64,000 bases of DNA from Pleurocapsa sp. FMAR1 (GTDB taxonomy: Bacteria; Cyanobacteriota; Cyanobacteriia; Cyanobacteriales; Xenococcaceae): positions 3,348,001-3,412,000 of the forward strand of contig NZ_OY762512.1 of NCBI RefSeq assembly GCF_963665995.1, given 5' to 3'. Made by a program: the position numbers and the translations under genes. Positions 17,557 to 26,950 of the stretch are shown here, piece by piece. Within the stretch, counting starts at the first letter, position 1, and every line of letters begins with the position of its first letter. The notes under the pieces were generated by a model. That model saw only the letters and a list, made by a program, of their open reading frames with translations. It was not told the DNA's origin and made no database searches.

Positions 17557-19926
17557 CTATTTTCTATTAGCATAATAATGACTGTAATAGTTATAAGAAC
17601 CTGTAGAGCGATTTACCTGATTAGCTATGACCCCTAGAACAGGTACATTAGACATTCTAATGTTGTCAAGATTCTGCTTTAACAAAAAGCGATCTGTTTT
17701 ACCAATTCTTACTATCAGTACAACTCCATCGGTATGGCTTGAGAGAATTCGACCATCGGCAAACTCTAATATGGGTGGAGTATCATAAATAATTAAATCG
17801 TATTGCTTACTTGCTTTTAGCTGATCCATTAAAGCATACATTTTCTGAGAAGAAAGTAGGCGGGTAGGATCGGGCGGAATGTCTCCTGCGGGAATGACGG
17901 ATAAATTCCCCCACCGAGGAAGGTTAACAATTGCTGATTCTATATCTAGACCAGTAGCCAAAACATTACTCAAACCAGCTTCATTTTTGACACCAATCCA
18001 ACGATGAATTTGAGGACGACGCAAATCAGCATCAATTACCAGTACCTTTTGTCCCATTGCTGCTGCTGCTTGAGCCAAATGACAAGAGACAGTTGACTTT
18101 CCTTCAGATGGAATAGATGAACTGATCACGAATGTGCGAATTGAAGTATCAGAACCCAAAAGCTTGATATTAGTATTGAGAGAGCGAAATGATTCTAGAA
18201 AATGAGTAGCACCATACCATTTTTGACCTCTATTTGTAGTTGACGCTGGCGTTAATTGATTGATGTTTAACGGTGTATCTCCTATGTATAGTTGAGGTAG
18301 GCTAAATTTATCTTTTTTAGGCGTTGCTTCTAGTTCATCTAAAGGTTTTAGATCTTTTTCAATAGGGATTTGACCCAGCAGAGGTAAATTAATGCTCTCT
18401 TTTAATTCTTCTGCCGAATGGAAAACAGGGTCAAGGCGTTCAGCCAGCAATGCTGCACTAAGACCCAAAAGAACGCCAGAAAACAGACCTAAAATAAGAT
18501 TGCGAGGAGGGTTAGGGGAAATAGGCTTTTTTAACAAAGAAGGCTGAGAAATTGTTTGCCAGGGCAAGGCTTGCTGCGCTCCCTGTAGCTGCAATTCTTC
18601 TTGAGCAGTTAAGAAACGAGTTAAGCTTTCCGTTGCTACTCTTAACTGTCGCCTTAAATCTGTATACTGACGAGCAATCACAGGCATTTGCTTAGTATAT
18701 TTGTTAATTTTCGCCAATTCTCCCTTAAGAGCCTGTTCACGAATTTTTAGTATTTCTAGCTCGTTGGCTGCCTGAATATATTGCTGATTTAGTTGCAAAC
18801 GTAGAGAGCTTGGAGAAGTATTATTTGGCTTATTTTCGACGGAGTTAGATAAATTGTCTCCTAATACTCCGCCAGCTTCCTCTTGAAGTAGATTAGTTAA
18901 ATTTGCTCTTTTCTCTTCTAAAGCTTGAACAGTTGGATTTTTGGCTGAAAAGCGAGTAGATTCTGTAGCTAACTCTACTTCTACCTTTTGTAATTCGTCT
19001 AGCAAGTTTTGATAGCGTGGAGATTCACTTAAATAGCTAGCTGCTAATGCCTGTTGCGGTTCTAAACCTAATTGTTTTTGCAGCAGAGTATATAAAGATT
19101 TTGTTTCTTTAGTTTTGGCTTGAGTGTCAAATAGCTTTTGCTCAAAGTCAACTTGTTGTCCTGCTAGTATTTCTGCCTGTTGTTCTGGGTCGAGTAAATT
19201 ATGAACTTGACGAAATTTTTGTACTTCACCCTGCAAGCGATCGACTCGTCCTCTCACTTCGGGTAGTTGCTGTTCAACGAAGTCTATTCCTTGCTGTACT
19301 TTGGCTCTTTTTTCCTCTAAAGAGTATTTAGGATACGCTTCGGCTAAAGTATCTAGGACAAATTTAATTTTTTTGGGGTCAGGATCGACGTAAGAGACCT
19401 TTAAAATTTTTGTTTCGTCTAACTGAGCGATTTTAAGGGGAGATTTTTTGGGTTTTATTAATTCATCGTATTCAATTTCGGGATATTTACTGGCGAGGCT
19501 TTTGATGATCGGTTTTAAAACACGAGGGCTACGTAGTACTTCTATTTGAGAATCGTAATCTAAACCACCAAGATTTTGTTGCAAGATAGATAAGGGGTTA
19601 TCACCTAAAGGGCTATCTTGCTTCTCGGAAACAGGTTCAACTAAAAGCTGAAAACTGCCTTCGTATTTTGGTTCTTGAGTAAATGTTACTATTGCCGTAG
19701 TGGTAGTGACACCAAGAATTACGGCACTAATAAGGCGCAAGCGATGTTTAATTATGCTTGCAAGGTGACGCAGATCGATACTATCTCCATCGGCTTTATT
19801 CTCTGATTGATTAACAGCAGGTAAGGAATAAACGTAGTTATTATTTCCATTTTTACCGTTAATTCCCTTGCCGTTTCCATTTTTTGAGGGGAGATAAGTA
19901 GAATGATCTGAACTTCTATCGGGCAT
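17557..19926 (-). CDS. Polysaccharide co-polymerase / tyrosine autokinase (Wzc-like)
   Basis: Controls chain length and export of capsule or exopolysaccharide. Order of parts: a Wzz domain with a first membrane helix near residue 75-95, long coiled-coil periplasmic arms (about 200-460), a GNVR-type region with a second helix (NLILGLFSGVLLGLSAALLAE), then the cytoplasmic BY-kinase. The kinase has Walker A SSIPSEGKSTVS, Walker A' VLVIDADLRRPQ and Walker B LIIYDTPP. The tail ends in a tyrosine cluster, SYNYYSHYY, the usual autophosphorylation site. ATG 19926 is preferred (GAGG 12 bases upstream); GTG 19944 is an alternative. It follows the Wza-like gene by about 110 bp. Confidence 0.92.
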   Translation of the reverse strand: MPDRSSDHSTYLPSKNGNGKGINGKNGNNNYVYSLPAVNQSENKADGDSIDLRHLASIIKHRLRLISAVILGVTTTTAIVTFTQEPKYEGSFQLLVEPVSEKQDSPLGDNPLSILQQNLGGLDYDSQIEVLRSPRVLKPIIKSLASKYPEIEYDELIKPKKSPLKIAQLDETKILKVSYVDPDPKKIKFVLDTLAEAYPKYSLEEKRAKVQQGIDFVEQQLPEVRGRVDRLQGEVQKFRQVHNLLDPEQQAEILAGQQVDFEQKLFDTQAKTKETKSLYTLLQKQLGLEPQQALAASYLSESPRYQNLLDELQKVEVELATESTRFSAKNPTVQALEEKRANLTNLLQEEAGGVLGDNLSNSVENKPNNTSPSSLRLQLNQQYIQAANELEILKIREQALKGELAKINKYTKQMPVIARQYTDLRRQLRVATESLTRFLTAQEELQLQGAQQALPWQTISQPSLLKKPISPNPPRNLILGLFSGVLLGLSAALLAERLDPVFHSAEELKESINLPLLGQIPIEKDLKPLDELEATPKKDKFSLPQLYIGDTPLNINQLTPASTTNRGQKWYGATHFLESFRSLNTNIKLLGSDTSIRTFVISSSIPSEGKSTVSCHLAQAAAAMGQKVLVIDADLRRPQIHRWIGVKNEAGLSNVLATGLDIESAIVNLPRWGNLSVIPAGDIPPDPTRLLSSQKMYALMDQLKASKQYDLIIYDTPPILEFADGRILSSHTDGVVLIVRIGKTDRFLLKQNLDNIRMSNVPVLGVIANQVNRSTGSYNYYSHYYANRK

Positions 19927-20034
19927 TATTTTATCAATCCTCACAACACGAATTATTTTTTATAAGCAGTCCTAATAGTAGTCCATTACTAATACACGGC
20001 AAAGCAATGGACTGCTGTTATTTGTGTTTGAGGC

Positions 20035-21633
20035 TTAGAATATGAGGTTTAGTAAACCACCAAATGCCCCAAGTGGACCGAGGAACTTACCTACACTATC
20101 AGAAGCTTTTGTTGAACCAGAGCGACCGACCACAACTACATCATTTTCATTCAGAACAGGGTTTGTCTCTTCATTGACTTCCGAGCCTAAGTCAACCTCG
20201 ATTTGGCGTTTATCTACTGTGCCATCAGGCTTTAAACTAATTAACTGTACTTTACCGCTGTTAGCACGCGTAGCATCAAAGCCACCAGCAGCCAAAATAG
20301 CCTGGTTAAGAGGAGTATTGGGTTCTACTGTCACTGGTCCAGGAGTAACAACTTCGCCAACAACATTAACTGTAATGGGTTGATTGAAACTACCTGAAGC
20401 AGTTGTCCGCCTATCTTGTTCGGTTAAATTATTTGCCTTAGCAATAACAATCTTGTCTCCATCTTGGAGAATAAGATCTTGGTTGGTATCTCCAGATTGG
20501 ATTAATTCCCACAAATTCACAGCAATAACTTTTTCCGAACCATCCCAAGCAGTGCGCTTGACTTTTATATCTCTAACATCAGCTAAAGGCTTAATCCCCT
20601 TAGCAGCAGCTATAGCTTGAGTAAGTCTGGGAGGACTGGACTCTTGTTTGCCCTCATTTGCCCTACCACCATTGTTACTTGCCAATTGCTCTGGCTGAAT
20701 AAAGTGAGAACCAGGACGATTGACTTCTCCAACTACTCCTACTTGGATCGGCTTATCTGTTTGTAGACCATAGCTGGCGGTGGCTAGTTTGTTTAACTCA
20801 ACGGTATTAATTTTGTCAGTAGTAGGTACAAAAATAGTATCTCCATCTCTTAAGGAAATATCTTGCTTGATTTGACCTTTGGTCAGCAAATCCCACAGAT
20901 TAGAGTTGTAGACAATCTCTTTGCCATTCGTGTCTCGTGTAACTCTAATATTGCGTACATCAGCAATAGTATTTATACCGCCAGCCTGCTCCAATAAATC
21001 AGTAACAGTAGGAAACTGAGGACTGTCGGGAGTGATAGCGACTTGATAAGAACCAGGGTTATCTACTTCACCAGAAACGCCAATTTTCAGAGGACGAGGA
21101 GCAATTAAACCGACAGTAATAATAGGTCTTTTGAGGTAAGCAGAATACTTTTTAGAAACTTTTTCCGAGGTCTCTTTTAAGCTCAATCCGCGAACATCAA
21201 CTCGCCCTACCAACGGCAAACTAATTGTACCATCAACTAATACAGGATATTCTCCGCTATATTCGGCTACTTGAAAAATGTCGAGTTTAATTTGATCTCC
21301 AGCACCGAGGGTATAGTCAGTTTCGTCAGTGGCAAAATCAAGGTTTTCTGCGGGAATAGGAGTAACATTACTACCAGGAATCGACTGAGGAACAGTTTGA
21401 CCTTCTAAAGGAGGTAAATCTCGGTAATTAATTGGTTGGTTTGGAGAATTAATTTGTTGGTTTGGAGTTTTTGATTCTCCTGAACCTGCATCCTGCAATT
21501 TTATGGTGTTGTCTTGAGCGATCGCTGGTGCAGCTGCCAATGCCAAACTAAAAGCTAAGGCAATTGCACTATATTTATTAACTCGTTCTAAAATTAATTG
21601 ATACAAAACAGATTTAGTTTTCATAAATAACAT
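20035..21633 (-). CDS. Polysaccharide export outer-membrane protein (Wza-like, SLBB domains)
   Basis: Forms the outer-membrane route for capsule or exopolysaccharide. An N-terminal signal sequence (hydrophobic ALAFSLALAAAPAIAQ) is followed by a low-complexity Pro/Gln segment and the Poly_export domain (YTLGAGDQIKLDIFQVAEYS, near 107). Three SLBB-type repeats come next, each with a 'VGEV..PG' start (GVSGEVDNPGSY, GVVGEVNRPGSH, NVVGEVVTPGPV), and a Gly-rich C-terminus. With 532 residues it is longer than E. coli Wza, as is usual in cyanobacteria. The starts ATG 21633 and ATG 21624 both fit. It forms a two-gene unit with the Wzc-like kinase. Confidence 0.92.
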   Translation of the reverse strand: MLFMKTKSVLYQLILERVNKYSAIALAFSLALAAAPAIAQDNTIKLQDAGSGESKTPNQQINSPNQPINYRDLPPLEGQTVPQSIPGSNVTPIPAENLDFATDETDYTLGAGDQIKLDIFQVAEYSGEYPVLVDGTISLPLVGRVDVRGLSLKETSEKVSKKYSAYLKRPIITVGLIAPRPLKIGVSGEVDNPGSYQVAITPDSPQFPTVTDLLEQAGGINTIADVRNIRVTRDTNGKEIVYNSNLWDLLTKGQIKQDISLRDGDTIFVPTTDKINTVELNKLATASYGLQTDKPIQVGVVGEVNRPGSHFIQPEQLASNNGGRANEGKQESSPPRLTQAIAAAKGIKPLADVRDIKVKRTAWDGSEKVIAVNLWELIQSGDTNQDLILQDGDKIVIAKANNLTEQDRRTTASGSFNQPITVNVVGEVVTPGPVTVEPNTPLNQAILAAGGFDATRANSGKVQLISLKPDGTVDKRQIEVDLGSEVNEETNPVLNENDVVVVGRSGSTKASDSVGKFLGPLGAFGGLLNLIF

Positions 21634-21693
21634 CACAATGATAAAAGATTGATTATTGCGACTAGACTATCATTATTGTCTCTTGAAGTTAAA

Positions 21694-21972
21694 ATGTCGA
21701 AAAAAAGAAAACAGAAGTTCCCTTATTTAATTGGTTCAAAGTGGACAGCTAAACAAAAAACTTGGGGATGGAGACATTTTCAGGTAATTAACCGCAAAAA
21801 CCATGGTAAGTGGATATTTGCCGAAATGGTAGCATCTTGTGATTCCCAAACTCGTTTCTGGTTGAATGCCTCGCAGCTCAAGGATGATTCTCTCTGGCTA
21901 TCTGGATGGAAAACTCTTCAAGAGACTGAACAGCTAGAGAACAGCAACGATATTAATTATTTTAGCTATTAA
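21694..21972 (+). CDS. TIGR02450-family Trp-rich protein
   Basis: A small basic protein of 92 residues from ATG 21694. It is rich in tryptophan, with GSKWTAKQKTWGWRHFQV near the start and a second motif FWLNASQLKDDSLWLSGW. This matches the small tryptophan-rich family TIGR02450, found in cyanobacteria, proteobacteria and some algae, of unknown function. An in-frame start at 21649 would add 15 residues with no family support. Divergent from the Wza-like gene, whose start is 60 bp away. Confidence 0.8.
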   Translation: MSKKRKQKFPYLIGSKWTAKQKTWGWRHFQVINRKNHGKWIFAEMVASCDSQTRFWLNASQLKDDSLWLSGWKTLQETEQLENSNDINYFSY

Positions 21973-22300
21973 TCTTGTTTATTTGTTTGAAGTTTGAATC
22001 AAGTTTTTATTAACAATCTAAATAAAAGGCTTGGAAAAAATAATAGCATTCTCTTTGGTAATTGTTTCTTAATTTCTTGATAAAGCTATCGATAATAAAT
22101 GAAGAAGAGATGAAGTTTTTAAAACTGGCACTATTTATATATATAAACTGATATTAGATAATTCCATTCAAAATAATTAGTTTTCAGCTATCAGCCATCA
22201 GCTATATTGTCCCACGTAGATGGGATTAGCTCTGGCTAAATAATTGATAAGTGTTCAATAATAACTGATAATTGATAACAGCTTAGTTAATAACTAATAA
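21973..22300. other. Intergenic gap with a short heptamer repeat
   Basis: About 330 AT-rich bases between the Trp-rich protein gene and hisS. Three heptamers (CAGCTAT, CAGCCAT, CAGCTAT) stand at 22185-22205. A run of TGATAATTGATAA-like words follows at 22242-22278. I see no gene or RNA here; it should contain the hisS promoter. Confidence 0.45.
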
Positions 22301-23623
22301 ATGATTCAAGCACTCAGAGGAACAAGAGATATTCTGCCAGAGGAAGTCGGTTACTGGCAGTTAATTGAAGCCACGGTCAAAGAAATACTAGGTCGAGCGG
22401 TATACCAGGAGATTCGAGCGCCAATCTTTGAGCAAACAGACTTATTTGAGCGTGGTATCGGCGAAGCCACCGACGTGGTAGGTAAAGAAATGTATACCTT
22501 TAAAGATAGGGGCGATCGCTCTTTAACACTGCGTCCAGAAGGTACAGCAGGAGTAGTACGAGCTTATATCAGCAATAAGCTTCATGCTCAAGGAGGAGTC
22601 CAGCGTCTTTGGTATACTGGACCAATGTTTCGTTATGAACGTCCTCAGGCTGGTCGTCAGCGTCAGTTTCATCAGGTTGGTTTAGAGTTACTGGGTAGTG
22701 ATGCTCCCCGTGCAGATGTGGAGGTAATTGCCTTAGCGACTGATATTTTGCAAACTTTGGGTTTAAAAAATTTAGAATTAGATATAAACTCGGTTGGTGA
22801 TAATAGCGATCGCGCTAACTATCGAGAGGCATTAGTTAGTTATTTTGAACCTTACAAGGATGATTTGGATCGAGATTCTCAAGCTCGTTTAACTGGCAAT
22901 CCTCTTAGAATATTAGATAGCAAAGATCCTCAAACCCAAAAAATTGCTCAAAACGCACCTAAAATTATCGAACATCTTAGTACTGAATCAAAAAAACATT
23001 TTGATACTGTGCTGCAATTATTGACTGATTTAAATATTAAATACCAAATAAATCACTGCTTAGTTAGGGGTCTAGACTACTATACCCACACGGCTTTTGA
23101 AATCAAGTCTGATGATTTGGGCGCACAGGCAACTGTCTGTGGAGGTGGACGTTATGATGGTTTGGTTGGCGAATTAGGCGGACCGCAGACGCAGGCTGTA
23201 GGTTGGGCGATCGGCATGGAAAGGCTGGTGTTATTGCTGCAAAAACTGCGGTCTAACCCTGTGAACAATCCCGATTTATATATTGTTTCTCGTGGAGAAG
23301 TTGCCGAAGCTCAAAGTCTGATTCTGGCGCAGAAATTACGTAGTGCTGGCTTGAGTGTTGAACTAGACCTCAGCGGCAGTGGCTTGGGAAAACAGTTTAA
23401 ACGAGCCGATCGCAGTGGTGCAGTTGCTTGCCTAGTTTTAGGAGACGCTGAGGCGGAAAACCAAACCGTAAACTTAAAGTGGTTAGCATCAGGGGAACAA
23501 CAGGCGATCGCACAAGCTGATTTATTAGCAATGAGCAGGGAATTAGAGTCGAAAGAGACTTTTGGTCAAAAAGCCTCTTTGACCGACTTGTTAAAAACTA
23601 AGATCGCCAAGCTAAAAGATTAA
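22301..23623 (+). CDS. hisS: Histidyl-tRNA synthetase
   Basis: Class II aminoacyl-tRNA synthetase charging tRNA-His. The N-terminal IQALRGTRDILPEE, motif 2 in MFRYERPQAGRQRQFHQVGLE region, the His A loop LVRGLDYYTHTAFE near 250, and the motif 3 block GWAIGMERLVLLL near 300 are all visible, with the anticodon-binding domain at the C-terminus (residues 325-420). It is full length at 440 residues. It meets pdhA tail to tail, 10 bp apart. Confidence 0.97.
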   Translation: MIQALRGTRDILPEEVGYWQLIEATVKEILGRAVYQEIRAPIFEQTDLFERGIGEATDVVGKEMYTFKDRGDRSLTLRPEGTAGVVRAYISNKLHAQGGVQRLWYTGPMFRYERPQAGRQRQFHQVGLELLGSDAPRADVEVIALATDILQTLGLKNLELDINSVGDNSDRANYREALVSYFEPYKDDLDRDSQARLTGNPLRILDSKDPQTQKIAQNAPKIIEHLSTESKKHFDTVLQLLTDLNIKYQINHCLVRGLDYYTHTAFEIKSDDLGAQATVCGGGRYDGLVGELGGPQTQAVGWAIGMERLVLLLQKLRSNPVNNPDLYIVSRGEVAEAQSLILAQKLRSAGLSVELDLSGSGLGKQFKRADRSGAVACLVLGDAEAENQTVNLKWLASGEQQAIAQADLLAMSRELESKETFGQKASLTDLLKTKIAKLKD

Positions 23624-23633
23624 ATATTATTTA

Positions 23634-24665
23634 TTAATCTTCCGCAAAAATATAACGATGTAAATCGCTTGGATTAGGTTCGGAACTATTTTCAGCAAAT
23701 TTAACCGCCTCATCTACTCTTGCCGATATCTTATGGTTAATTTCCTTAAGCTCGTCTGCGGTGGCTAAATTTTGCTCAATCATATATGTCGCGAATTTTT
23801 TAATCGGATCCCGTTGACCCCAAAATTCTTTTTCCGCAGGATCTCGCATCTCATCTGGATCGGCTAGAGAATGACCTCTAAAACGATAGGTCAAGGCTTC
23901 AATCAAGGTAGGTCCTTCTCCAGCACGAGCGCGGGCAACAGCTTCCTTAGCTAAAGTGTTAACTGCCAACACGTCCATACCATCAACTTCATAACCTGCC
24001 ATGTTAAACACGCTGGCTTTTTTGTAAATTTCGGTTTGAGAAGTAGCGCGATCGTGAGCCATGCCAATTGCCCACTTATTATTTTCGACTACGTATATAA
24101 TTGGCAGCTTCCAGAGGGCTGCCATGTTCAAACATTCAAAAAATTGACCATTATTACTTGCTCCATCCCCAAAAAAGCAAACCGCAACACTATCTGAACT
24201 ATCGTCCCCCATTGCTTCACGGCGATATTTACTTTGAAAAGCTGCACCAGTAGCTACGGGAATTCCTTCGGCTACAAAAGCGTAACCTCCCAAGAGTCCA
24301 TGTTCAGCAGAAAACATATGCATTGAACCCCCTCGACCTTTACTACACCCAGTTTCTTTGCCAAAAAGCTCTGCCATTACTTCTTTGGCAGGAACACCTG
24401 CACTCAAGGCATGAACGTGATCGCGATAAGTACTGCAAACGTAATCTCCCTGAGCGCGCAAAGCCTTAACTATGCCAGAAGAAACTGCTTCCTGACCATT
24501 GTAGAGATGGACAAAACCAAACATTTTGCCTCGATAATACATTTCAGCACACTTGTCTTCAAATAAGCGTCCCAAAACCATATCTTCGTATAGAATCAGT
24601 CCTTCTTCTTGGGTAATTTTGACAGAAGCAGTATCAAATTTAGGTAAGGTTCTTTCGGCACACAT
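23634..24665 (-). CDS. pdhA: Pyruvate dehydrogenase E1 component, alpha subunit
   Basis: Thiamine diphosphate-dependent decarboxylase subunit that feeds pyruvate into acetyl-CoA; it works with PdhB, which is not in this window. The sequence shows [17 protein letters not shown] near 44, the phosphorylation-loop homologue [11 protein letters not shown] near 80, the TPP-binding [12 protein letters not shown] through VENNKW (about 170-200), and [12 protein letters not shown] near 268. The length of 343 is typical of the stand-alone alpha subunit of cyanobacteria and plastids. The gene is monocistronic here. Confidence 0.95.
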   Translation of the reverse strand: MCAERTLPKFDTASVKITQEEGLILYEDMVLGRLFEDKCAEMYYRGKMFGFVHLYNGQEAVSSGIVKALRAQGDYVCSTYRDHVHALSAGVPAKEVMAELFGKETGCSKGRGGSMHMFSAEHGLLGGYAFVAEGIPVATGAAFQSKYRREAMGDDSSDSVAVCFFGDGASNNGQFFECLNMAALWKLPIIYVVENNKWAIGMAHDRATSQTEIYKKASVFNMAGYEVDGMDVLAVNTLAKEAVARARAGEGPTLIEALTYRFRGHSLADPDEMRDPAEKEFWGQRDPIKKFATYMIEQNLATADELKEINHKISARVDEAVKFAENSSEPNPSDLHRYIFAED

Positions 24666-25004
24666 AGAGCAGTTTTTAGAATAAAGGCGCAGACTTATAT
24701 TGAATCATAAAACCCAAGCCGATGAAAGAGAAAACTACTAAGTTGGATAGCTCAAAATAAATCTAGATTAAAAATAGCTAAAATACATAAATAAGATTAC
24801 AAGATTACTTGTTGCAGGGAAATTGTTCAGCACAAGCTATGGTGAAGGATAGTTAACGAAAATCAAGTTATAGTGCTTGAGAATCTGGCAATGTAAAAAG
24901 CAGTAAGTAGAGTTTGCAAGCATTGTCAGACACGAGTTGGATCCTATTCTAAATTGCTATACAACAAAGCATTCAATTGATAATTTAATTAAGGAGATAT
25001 TTTT
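24666..25004. other. Intergenic gap ahead of the Tic20-like gene
   Basis: About 340 bp between divergent pdhA and the Tic20-like gene. Apart from a clear ribosome site AAGGAG at 24991-24996 for the latter, I see no gene, RNA or strong repeat. Confidence 0.4.
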
Positions 25005-25478
25005 ATGGGAAGTGGTTCTGCTAATAATTACCTAGACCGTTTTTTTGGGGCAGCTGTCTATCTTTTTGCTCTATACGATGCCGTAGTTTTGGGGGCTGCT
25101 TTATTGACTATTCCTGCTCTGCGACCACTATTTCAACTGATACAAGTTCTCTTACTTCCTATTTCTACAGTCTATGGATTGATTCCCCTAGGGTTAGGTA
25201 GTTTAATTGTCTTTTTTGCTTTGTATTTAGCGGTAGTCCAAAATAATAATATTTCCTTTTTTATTCGTTTTAATGCCATGCAATCAATTTTGCTGGGTAT
25301 TGCTCTATCTTTAATTCAAATTATCTTGCAGACTTTACCAGCATTAGGTTTGGTTGGTAGCGTAATTTCTCTGGTGGCAATTGGCGTTTGTTTTTTCTGT
25401 ATGGTGCAGTGCCTCTTAGGTCGTCGTCCTGAAATTCCTTCTTTCTCTCATTTTGTCTATAATTTCATTTCCAGATAA
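25005..25478 (+). CDS. Tic20-family membrane protein
   Basis: The 157-residue protein has four predicted membrane helices (about 18-38, 46-80, 90-115, 118-140). It contains the Tic20-type blocks NYLDRFFGAAVYLFALYDAV and FFIRFNAMQSILLGIAL. In chloroplasts Tic20 is part of the inner-envelope protein import channel; the cyanobacterial ancestor's job is unclear. ATG 25005 has AAGGAG 8 bases upstream. It stands alone between unrelated genes. Confidence 0.85.
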   Translation: MGSGSANNYLDRFFGAAVYLFALYDAVVLGAALLTIPALRPLFQLIQVLLLPISTVYGLIPLGLGSLIVFFALYLAVVQNNNISFFIRFNAMQSILLGIALSLIQIILQTLPALGLVGSVISLVAIGVCFFCMVQCLLGRRPEIPSFSHFVYNFISR

Positions 25479-25511
25479 AAACAAACTCAAAATCTTGGTA
25501 TTTATTGGTTA

Positions 25512-26291
25512 TTAATTCAAGATTGCTATAACTTGATTGGAAATACAGCCAATACCTTCGATTTCTATTCTGACTGTATCTCCTGGATTCATTGAGCCAA
25601 TTCCCTCGGGTGTGCCTGTCAAAATAACGTCTCCTGGGGTTAAAGTCATCACCTGAGAAATATAAGATACAAGTACATCGGGGTTGAATACCATATTGGC
25701 AATAGAGGCAGATTGCTGGGGTTTATCTTCATTATTAAGAAAAGTCTGTATTTTTGCTTCGACGCTCAATTCTCTGACAATCCAAGGTCCTAAAGGGCAA
25801 AAAGTGTCAAATCCCTTGGCTCTTGTCCACTGTCCGTCTTTTTTCTGTAGATCTCTTGCCGTAACGTCGTTGGCAATAGTATAACCCCAAATGCTTTTAG
25901 CTGCTTGCTCTGGGGTGGCATGACTACAGCGATCGCCAATGACTACAGCCAATTCTCCTTCATAATCAACCCGTTGAGATTGGGGAGGATAATGAATATT
26001 TTGACCATCGGCAATTACAGTTGTTGAGGGCTTGAGAAACAACAATGGTTCTTTTGGTACTGGTGTACCCATTTCGGCTGCGTGTTTAAGATAGTTTTTG
26101 CCGACTGCCACAATTTTTGAAGGTACACAAGGAGCAAGTAATTCGTAGGTATCTAAATCTTGCTCAAGCTCCGTTGCTTGCCCTCCCAGCCAAGGAGGAG
26201 CATCATATATAGATACACTTCGATTGGGCTGTAGCAGACCATAGTAAATCTGGTCACGATTAGTTTTAATGCGAACATAGCGTTGTGCCAT
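25512..26291 (-). CDS. Fumarylacetoacetate hydrolase-family protein
   Basis: FAH-superfamily metal-dependent enzyme acting on C-C bonds of acyl-pyruvates or similar diketo acids. The 259-residue protein has a short N-terminal beta domain, then the catalytic domain with YEGELAVVIG near 127 (metal-binding Glu), TANDVTARDLQKKDGQWTRA near 152-171, KGFDTFCPLGPWIV, and the C-terminal GDVILTGTPEGIG. This is the common stand-alone form annotated as a 2-hydroxyhepta-2,4-diene-1,7-dioate isomerase or oxaloacetate decarboxylase homologue. The true substrate is unknown. Confidence 0.88.
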   Translation of the reverse strand: MAQRYVRIKTNRDQIYYGLLQPNRSVSIYDAPPWLGGQATELEQDLDTYELLAPCVPSKIVAVGKNYLKHAAEMGTPVPKEPLLFLKPSTTVIADGQNIHYPPQSQRVDYEGELAVVIGDRCSHATPEQAAKSIWGYTIANDVTARDLQKKDGQWTRAKGFDTFCPLGPWIVRELSVEAKIQTFLNNEDKPQQSASIANMVFNPDVLVSYISQVMTLTPGDVILTGTPEGIGSMNPGDTVRIEIEGIGCISNQVIAILN

Positions 26292-26337
26292 AACAAAACC
26301 AAGTTAAAAATTAATCATACTAAAGATAAAATTCACC

Positions 26338-26364
26338 AACGAGCGCAGATAATCTGCGCTCGTT
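26338..26364. repeat. Perfect 13-bp-arm palindrome in a divergent promoter region
   Basis: AACGAGCGCAGAT, one central A, then ATCTGCGCTCGTT. It lies between divergent genes (FAH protein on minus, rpsF on plus), so it is not a terminator of either. It may be a DNA-binding site, an RNA hairpin in one of the leaders, or an inserted dispersed palindrome. Confidence 0.55.
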
Positions 26365-26578
26365 TAAGGCGGAGTAATCTTTGACTCAAAAATAGTGTTG
26401 TTTTGAGCTAGCTCAATTTTAAATTAATTTGTCGATGGAAAATCAAAGAACTGGTAATTAATCATCAAGTAATAGTAAGATTGTAATTCCTTGCTTTTGT
26501 GATTGCTAGAAAGTGAATACCGCTTTCGACTGAAGCTAATTGCCAAAAGCCATACTGTCCATAAGGAGAACAATTAAA

Positions 26579-26929
26579 ATGAGCAACACTTACGAAATGA
26601 TGTACATCCTCCGTCCTGATTTGTCAGAAGATCAGGTAGGAGAAGCAGTGAGTAAATATCAGACTTTTCTCAATGAAAACGGTGCAGAAAACTTAGAGGT
26701 TCAAATCAAGGGCAAAAGAAGGCTCGCCTATGCTGTAGGTAAGTATTTGGACGGTATTTATGTACAGATGAATTATCAAGCTGATGGAAGCCAAATAGCA
26801 CCATTAGAAAGGATGATGCGCTTGAGTGAAGACACTATTCGTTATCTCACCCTCAAACCCAAAAAACGTGCTATTATTGCTGCCCAAAATGCCCTAGCCG
26901 AACCTGTCTCCGAAGCACCCCAATCATAG
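26579..26929 (+). CDS. rpsF: 30S ribosomal protein S6
   Basis: S6 binds 16S rRNA with S18 in the platform of the small subunit. The start at ATG 26579 ([15 protein letters not shown]) has AAGGAG ten bases upstream and fits the family; an in-frame codon at 26540 would add 13 unrelated residues. The protein shows the S6 core with [10 protein letters not shown] and [16 protein letters not shown], and a short acidic tail. The 116 residues are normal for cyanobacteria. As often in this phylum, it stands alone rather than with rpsR. Confidence 0.95.
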   Translation: MSNTYEMMYILRPDLSEDQVGEAVSKYQTFLNENGAENLEVQIKGKRRLAYAVGKYLDGIYVQMNYQADGSQIAPLERMMRLSEDTIRYLTLKPKKRAIIAAQNALAEPVSEAPQS

Positions 26930-26950
26930 ATAATCTAGAAAACTGAGATT

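Noticed and set aside
20042-20620. Two plus-strand frames opposite the Wza-like gene
   Set aside because: Shadows of a clearly coding minus-strand gene; no ribosome site or family resemblance.
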